DNA of 64,000 nucleotides from Doris montereyensis. Taxonomy: Eukaryota > Mollusca > Gastropoda > Nudibranchia > Dorididae. Positions 58,640 through 64,000 of the stretch are shown one piece after another. Each line of letters begins with the position of its first letter. The stretch's first letter is position 1. Both the position numbers and the translations under genes were made by a program. Below the pieces are notes generated by a model. It was not told the DNA's origin. It saw only the letters and a list, made by a program, of their open reading frames with translations, and searched no databases. Location: positions 132,501-196,500 of the forward strand of contig JAXRKP010000569.1 of NCBI GenBank assembly GCA_037039925.1. Reading direction: 5' to 3'.

Positions 58640-61184
58640 GGTGGGCCATTGGTGGGCACTGCAGGTAGGTTCTACTTCTTTCCTTTCATCCTTATTTATT
58701 TTTTATCTTGCCGTTACCTTTCTTAATTCACCCTGCATTCACCGCTTAGAAATGGCCTGGGTAAATTTCAATGAATGAATCCATCACTGCATATGGTGAA
58801 TGAAGTAAATTCCAGTTAAAGAACAAAATCTGTTTTTATATACATAATACATGTATAAGAAAGAAGAATGAGGTAATAGTTCATGTCATCATTCTCGGCT
58901 GCTTTTGAACCATGTGCAAAGAAACAATTAAGACACGTGACATTAGGCCTGGGCGTTACTCGAGCCATTACTACTTGATACCAATGAATACAAGACTGAG
59001 GCGTTTTATTCGAATCTGACCAAGGTCTCGAGACTAGAGGTGATGAATACTAACTCACGTCTTGATACCAACCTACGCTATAACTACTTTGCTTTAATGA
59101 GACTAGACTGAGAGTGAGAGGCAGTAATGTTGTATGTAGTGCTAGCAGTTATACACAACAGCAGACATGACAGTGATGAGTTGGTGTACGGGATGAGGGA
59201 AGCAGTAATGCAAAATAATATTACATGTATTGTGGGCTGTTCGTGAGTCAACCGATGCTAGAGTGACAGTGGTGTTCAAGTCTTCTTTTGCTGTTGACAT
59301 CTCTCATCCCCAGCCCTTTGCAGGCCTATTTCCATACCGAACCCGAACCCCCCCCCCCCCCCCTCCTCATTACACCCTGTTGAGCACCTCGATCACTATC
59401 TCTTTACACCAACCTTTTTGTGTATGTGCCCAACTAACTTTCAGTACACTGCTCCACACCCGTTCCTTCTACCACGGTGTCAGCAGTTTATTACAAATAA
59501 TAGTCTCTCGCTATGTCTGTCTTATTTTATCGCGTCACCTCAATCGGCACAGGGTATGGAGGTTACATAGAGTTACAAAGATGGAAAAAACATCAGTAAA
59601 ACAACAAAATGAATGACCCTGATTCAATCTCATTAAAGAAATAATGTACATGAAGTTTATTGCAGCTGGATAAGATTACATAAAAAAAGTACTTTAGAAC
59701 AGCTTTAAAAGTCACAATAAATTGGTTTAGTGGTTAGATATAAGAAAAAATAAACTAATCATATAGAATTCAAAAACAGAAGTGTTCTGTCCTCCACCCC
59801 AGAACAAATAACAAAAATTATCAAACAAAATCTTTCTACACATAATTCCTACATGGAAAAAAAAAGCTTACATCGACAGCAACAATTTTGAAGGCATGAA
59901 ACGTTCTTAAAATACTTTCATGAAATCAATCATTGACAAACATATTATGATATATCATAGAGAATGAGAAATAACTTATGAGAATAACATAATAGAGCAA
60001 TTAAATGAGGCAGGTAATTTTCATTTTACTAAGTGTCCTGAGCAAACTCATACCGGTACAATGACATTGCAATTCTCTTAAAGGCAGGAATGTCTTCACT
60101 TAAGAATGAGATAAAAATATTCAGTCACAAAATAACTGAAAAAAATTGTATGCTTTGGGCCCTTTTTTCTAAGTCTGCTACTCAAAAAAGAAAAACAATC
60201 AAAAGCATTATTTTAACAAATAGAGCCTTTAAAATTTGAACCCAAATTATGTACGGCGAAAGATACTAGAATTACAACGTATTTGATTAAGGTCATAAAG
60301 GATTACATATTCAATGAGATTGATTGAAACATTTCACCTGGAACACCTTCATAAGGTATTTAGAATTTTTCTATTTTAAGTAATTTGTTATAGATTAAAT
60401 TTCATGAAATGAAAAATAATAAGAATACATTTGACAGAACAAAAATAATGCCAACAGAATCTGTATCCCCAGCAAGGAGAGGAATTTTTTGCAATCAAAG
60501 AAACTTCAAGTTGTCCCCAACACTTGAGTGGAAAATTATGACCTCTACCAGGGAAAAGTAAGTCAATGACTTTTTTCCCATTCAATTCTTGAAGCGTATT
60601 GTAATTCTACTAGCCACTGCCCATTCTGATATCACACCTCTAAGAATTTTAAAGCAAATGGAATGAAGCAATCTCAATTATTATGTCAACAAATTTACAT
60701 TACTTCTAGAAAAAAAAATGGTTCACGAAATCATGATACAAGTATTGAGTTTAAGAACTAGATGCTTATAATTGAAATCAAACTTCAACCTTGGCTTATA
60801 GACATGGAGTATTTATCTTATAATTCAAAATTCATTATTCCTATCCCTTATGAAGACAGACTTTTGTGCACACAGTAAATCAACATTTCTCCTAAAAGAG
60901 GTGACAGCAAATTGAATACTGAATGTCACAGAAAATAGTGAATGTGTGCCATACATTAAGTATTATTATTAAGCAATGGTTTGATGAAACAGTCTCAGCA
61001 GTTCTTTCGTCCCACCTCAAAACTCAGAACAAAGCCACTAAATAGGAGACAATAGAAGGCCTCAGATGAGAAATGTCTTAAACTTCAATGCTGTGATGGA
61101 TAAGGAAAGAAGTTTTAAAGGGTATGAAGTATTTACATGTTAGCTTTAGCTCTGAAAAAAATTCAACCAGCAGAATTTCAGTCA
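58640..61184. other. no recognised gene; C16 tract
   Basis: Includes the C tract at 59348-59363. The open frame 59230-59616 spans it and has no coding character. Nothing else recognised. Confidence 0.45.
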
Positions 61185-61575
61185 TGTGTATTCAGGTTCA
61201 TTGAAAGAACTTTCACACTTCATCTCAGAAATGTGGAGACTGGCAAAGGAAATAACACAGGAAAGAATTGACGATAAAACCCTGTGGGGGAAAAAACACG
61301 GGACGTGTCATCACAGAACCAGATTTATGGAGAGGAAAGAGGTGATGGATAGGACACATTGTCAATATTGTATCTTAAGAACACTGCCGAGCACCATTTT
61401 AAGGTAAAGTTTGATGGAACTTCACCAGAAAAACACTGCAGAGGTAGACCAAGACACATGTTACGCTGACATGGACAGATCTGAAGAGGCAGCACAGGAC
61501 AGGAAAACATGGAAGGGACTCATTGATGACCTCTATACAGTAGTAGTTCCAAGGATAAGTAGAAGAAGAGAATAA
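61185..61575 (+). mobile_element. decayed RTE-type LINE C-terminus
   Basis: Broken frames read TSPEKHCRGRPRHMLR and, after a shift, AAQDRKTWKGLIDDLYTVVV. The GRPR-x-W and DRK-W-x-L-x-ALY ending is the usual close of RTE-type polyproteins. Distinct from LINE A-D. No RT domain is present upstream. Confidence 0.5.
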
Positions 61576-62129
61576 AAATAGATTCTTTCTTTTAAAGTTG
61601 TTTGTTTGTGTGTGTGTGGCTCAAAGCAATGTTAGTTTTAAGTACCTTATACCGAAGTCATCACCAACAGATGCATTTGTATAATATATAATAATATGTA
61701 TATGAAAATAAAGTTGTAAGTTGAGAAAATCACAGACAAATCTCACTGAGCATTAGTAAAAAATAAAACATGCAGATACTCTTCAGTATAAATGTAAAAT
61801 TATAAAGAATTTGGTATTAAAAATTAAAAATAGACTAACTTGTAACCCATGTTTGAAAGGGACATTAATAATCAAGGACACACTTATATGGAAGCATCAT
61901 CGCAGGTATGCAAGCATCACAGACATAACGAATAAACTGTAGATTAAACACTGTGAGGTTACGGCTATGAACTTCTGAATTAGTGGCATACAGGTCTTTA
62001 GACCAATGAGTGAAATTCACACTCCAGGTTTCGTTTAAAGAAAACATTAGACTATCAAGCATCCATTATCTGATAGGAATTTCATTGTAAATATTACAGT
62101 AAGAGTAGTGATGGTAATAATGATACTAA

Positions 62130-62212
62130 TACTTATAATGCTAACATTTATAATACTAATACTATTACTACTACTACTACTACTAATAATAATAATAATA
62201 ATATTAGTAATG
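62130..62212. repeat. trinucleotide repeat (TAA/TAC)n
   Basis: Mixed ACT/TAC units followed by TAA units near 62165-62205. Confidence 0.88.
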
Positions 62213-62597
62213 AATACAGGCGAGTTGACTTCCTTGAACCTCTGACATTCCCGTCATTCAACCTCACTGGCAAAAGTTTTAGCGAACTCCTGACATTATT
62301 GTCTCAGCAGCTGACCTGACAAACACTTTGCCTGAAGATACAGGGAAAAAACAAGTATTATTAATAAAATGGTGTCAAAACTGATATGGAACTAAAAGTC
62401 TATGACCATTCTTACAACAATCATTGCCAATTGCAATGTATAACTAACTAAATAAAATTTATTGAAATTTTGTAAAAACCCACCCACACATATTGTTGAC
62501 CTGTAAAAAGAGTATATTATAAGTGTAATTCTCATGTATGTACATGTACATCCAGATTTTTTCTAATCATCTATTGTGTCTTCTTTCACCTCATCGT

Positions 62598-62676
62598 GTA
62601 AATGAAGTTCAGAAATATCTGGCTAGTAGAACCCCATCTTGTAAATGAAGTTCAGAAACATCTGGCTAATGGAACT
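62598..62676 (+). repeat. tandem duplication, about 44-bp period
   Basis: TGTAAATGAAGTTCAGAAA-ATCTGGCTA-T-GAAC occurs twice in succession with few differences. Confidence 0.85.
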
Positions 62677-63113
62677 TGCGCTTGCTGCTATGACTGAGAA
62701 ATGTGCAGTGGACTTATTATCACATTATGTGAGAACAGCGTTTCAAATCTAGATATCTGAAAATGCATATTTTCTGTATTTTCCACAAAAACAAAATTCT
62801 TTTCAAAATGCTATCTTCCAATGAATAATGATATTTTGATAACAATACATTGAACAGCCAACATACTTAGATATTGGAGAGATATGAAAAATCGAATTTT
62901 TGTCTCTCCTGTAAAATTGTACTCACCAGACTTAACTTTCAGAGAATTACATGCTTTCAATCTATTGTTATTGCTTAAATTCATTTCACAGAGTATTCTT
63001 CCATATAATTTTCAAAAACTTACATACTGATCTCTTCTTCACTTTACCTTTGCTCCATTGAATCCATCTACATCAACCCCTTTCCTCCTTTTTTCCCTTC
63101 CCTACCAAGCAGT

Positions 63114-63135
63114 CCCCCCCCCCCCCCCCCCCCCC
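63114..63135. repeat. poly-C tract (C22)
   Basis: Longest C run of the window. Confidence 0.95.
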
Positions 63136-63253
63136 TGGCCCGACAACAACTCCTCATTTAACAAGATAAACAGTTCCTTATTTATCACACTTTTAATTCG
63201 GGTAAAGTAAATTACATCGCAAGGGGTCAAAGGGAGCAAAAAACCACCCCCCC

Positions 63254-63292
63254 AACCCATTACGGCAAAACAACCCATTACGGCAAAACAAC
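63254..63292 (+). repeat. 19-bp tandem duplication
   Basis: CCCATTACGGCAAAACAA occurs twice without a gap. Confidence 0.92.
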
Positions 63293-64000
63293 CGAAAGGC
63301 CAAAAAATAACACAACCTCCTTCCCTTTTCCCCTTATCCTCTTTTCAGGTGATTTGTAAAAGAAAAAGAATGTTTCAAAGCAGAAGCTATGAACAAATGT
63401 TACATCTTGTAAAATTTGGATGCAAAAAATCAAGAGCTGAAAATGTGCAGACCAAGGCAAAATTTAGCTAATTGTTTCAGTATCTATTAAATGCAATAAA
63501 ATGTCTTTTGGAGCATTTCAATTTTAAACAACGTCGAACTAAAGAATAAGCAAGATTTAGAGGACGAAATATGTAAAATGTTAATAATATAATAATAAAA
63601 ATATTGTTGTGAGCGTTACAAAAGGCAATACAATTTTTGGGATATGAGTCATAAGTAGTTATAAATTTAAAGGCAACACAAAAATGATGAGAAAATCATC
63701 ATACACACAGGCATCTCAAATAGCCTTCAGACCATGAGAAGCTGTATCGGTAATTGGATAATGGGAGTAATCTAAATGCAAGTCTTGGCAAATATTTAGT
63801 CTTGAAATATAGAGTAAACAGAAAAATAAGTCTGAGATAAACTTAAAAAAACAACAAGCTTTATCTTCTGAACTATAGGATAAATATGCCAAAACAATGA
63901 ACATGCTTAAGACATAAATGAAAGAAAAGGGTGTTCTTTTTCATAATTTGTCATAGACAGTAAGAAGACAAGTGTCCAAGACAACTTCTCACAGAAAGAG
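63293..64000. other. right edge, nothing recognised
   Basis: AT-rich DNA with no supported gene, repeat family or RNA. Confidence 0.5.

Noticed and set aside
1..64000. CRISPR array, bacterial operon or integrated phage
   Set aside because: Spliced genes, SINEs and LINEs show nuclear animal DNA. The short tandem repeats lack spacer structure.

Overview
This is AT-rich, intron-rich animal nuclear DNA. It carries two protein-coding genes arranged head to head inside a dense set of retrotransposon and DNA-transposon remains. The closest lineage I can suggest is a lophotrochozoan, probably a mollusc, judging from the style of the LINEs and tRNA-headed SINEs. That is inference; the sequence holds no taxonomic marker.

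Gene 1 runs on the minus strand from its ATG at 18994 out past the left edge. Five coding exons can be chained in phase (18994-18951, 11281-11230, 6121-6101, 3942-3920, 901-805). They give the N-terminal part of an AP1AR (gadkin) orthologue: an MGNC lipid-anchor start, a conserved IEFENL core and the start of the Gln/Glu/Lys-rich coiled coil. Two exons are microexons of 21 and 23 nt. Intron 1 (7.7 kb) is filled with SINEs and nested LINEs.

Gene 2 starts about 1.56 kb away on the plus strand (ATG at 20558) and ends at a TAG at 55880. I assembled about 23 exons, roughly 890 codons: an N-terminal region without a recognised domain, a Ser/Pro/Arg-rich linker, one PLAT domain (exons 44577-45900), an acidic/serine linker, about five ankyrin repeats (49321-52027) and a short charged C-terminus. 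The reading frame breaks or fails to match at three or four places, mostly at homopolymers or short repeats. Assembly indels are the simplest explanation, but real decay is not excluded.

Mobile DNA: four copies of one APE-endonuclease/RT LINE (14197-17088 +, 23714-25361 +, 26626-28352 -, 39599-43031 -). The last is a full-length insertion bounded by an 11-bp target-site duplication. Two copies keep a 5' region made of three tandem 65-70 bp units. There are also fragments of at least four other LINE lineages, several tRNA-headed SINEs, one TA-flanked TIR transposon (48287-49023), a TIR MITE seen twice, and many microsatellites and homopolymer tracts. None of the LINEs is intact.

Right flank (55881-64000): the 3' region of gene 2, a MITE, a possible RFX X-box near 58513, a decayed LINE tail and simple repeats. 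I recognise no coding exon there.
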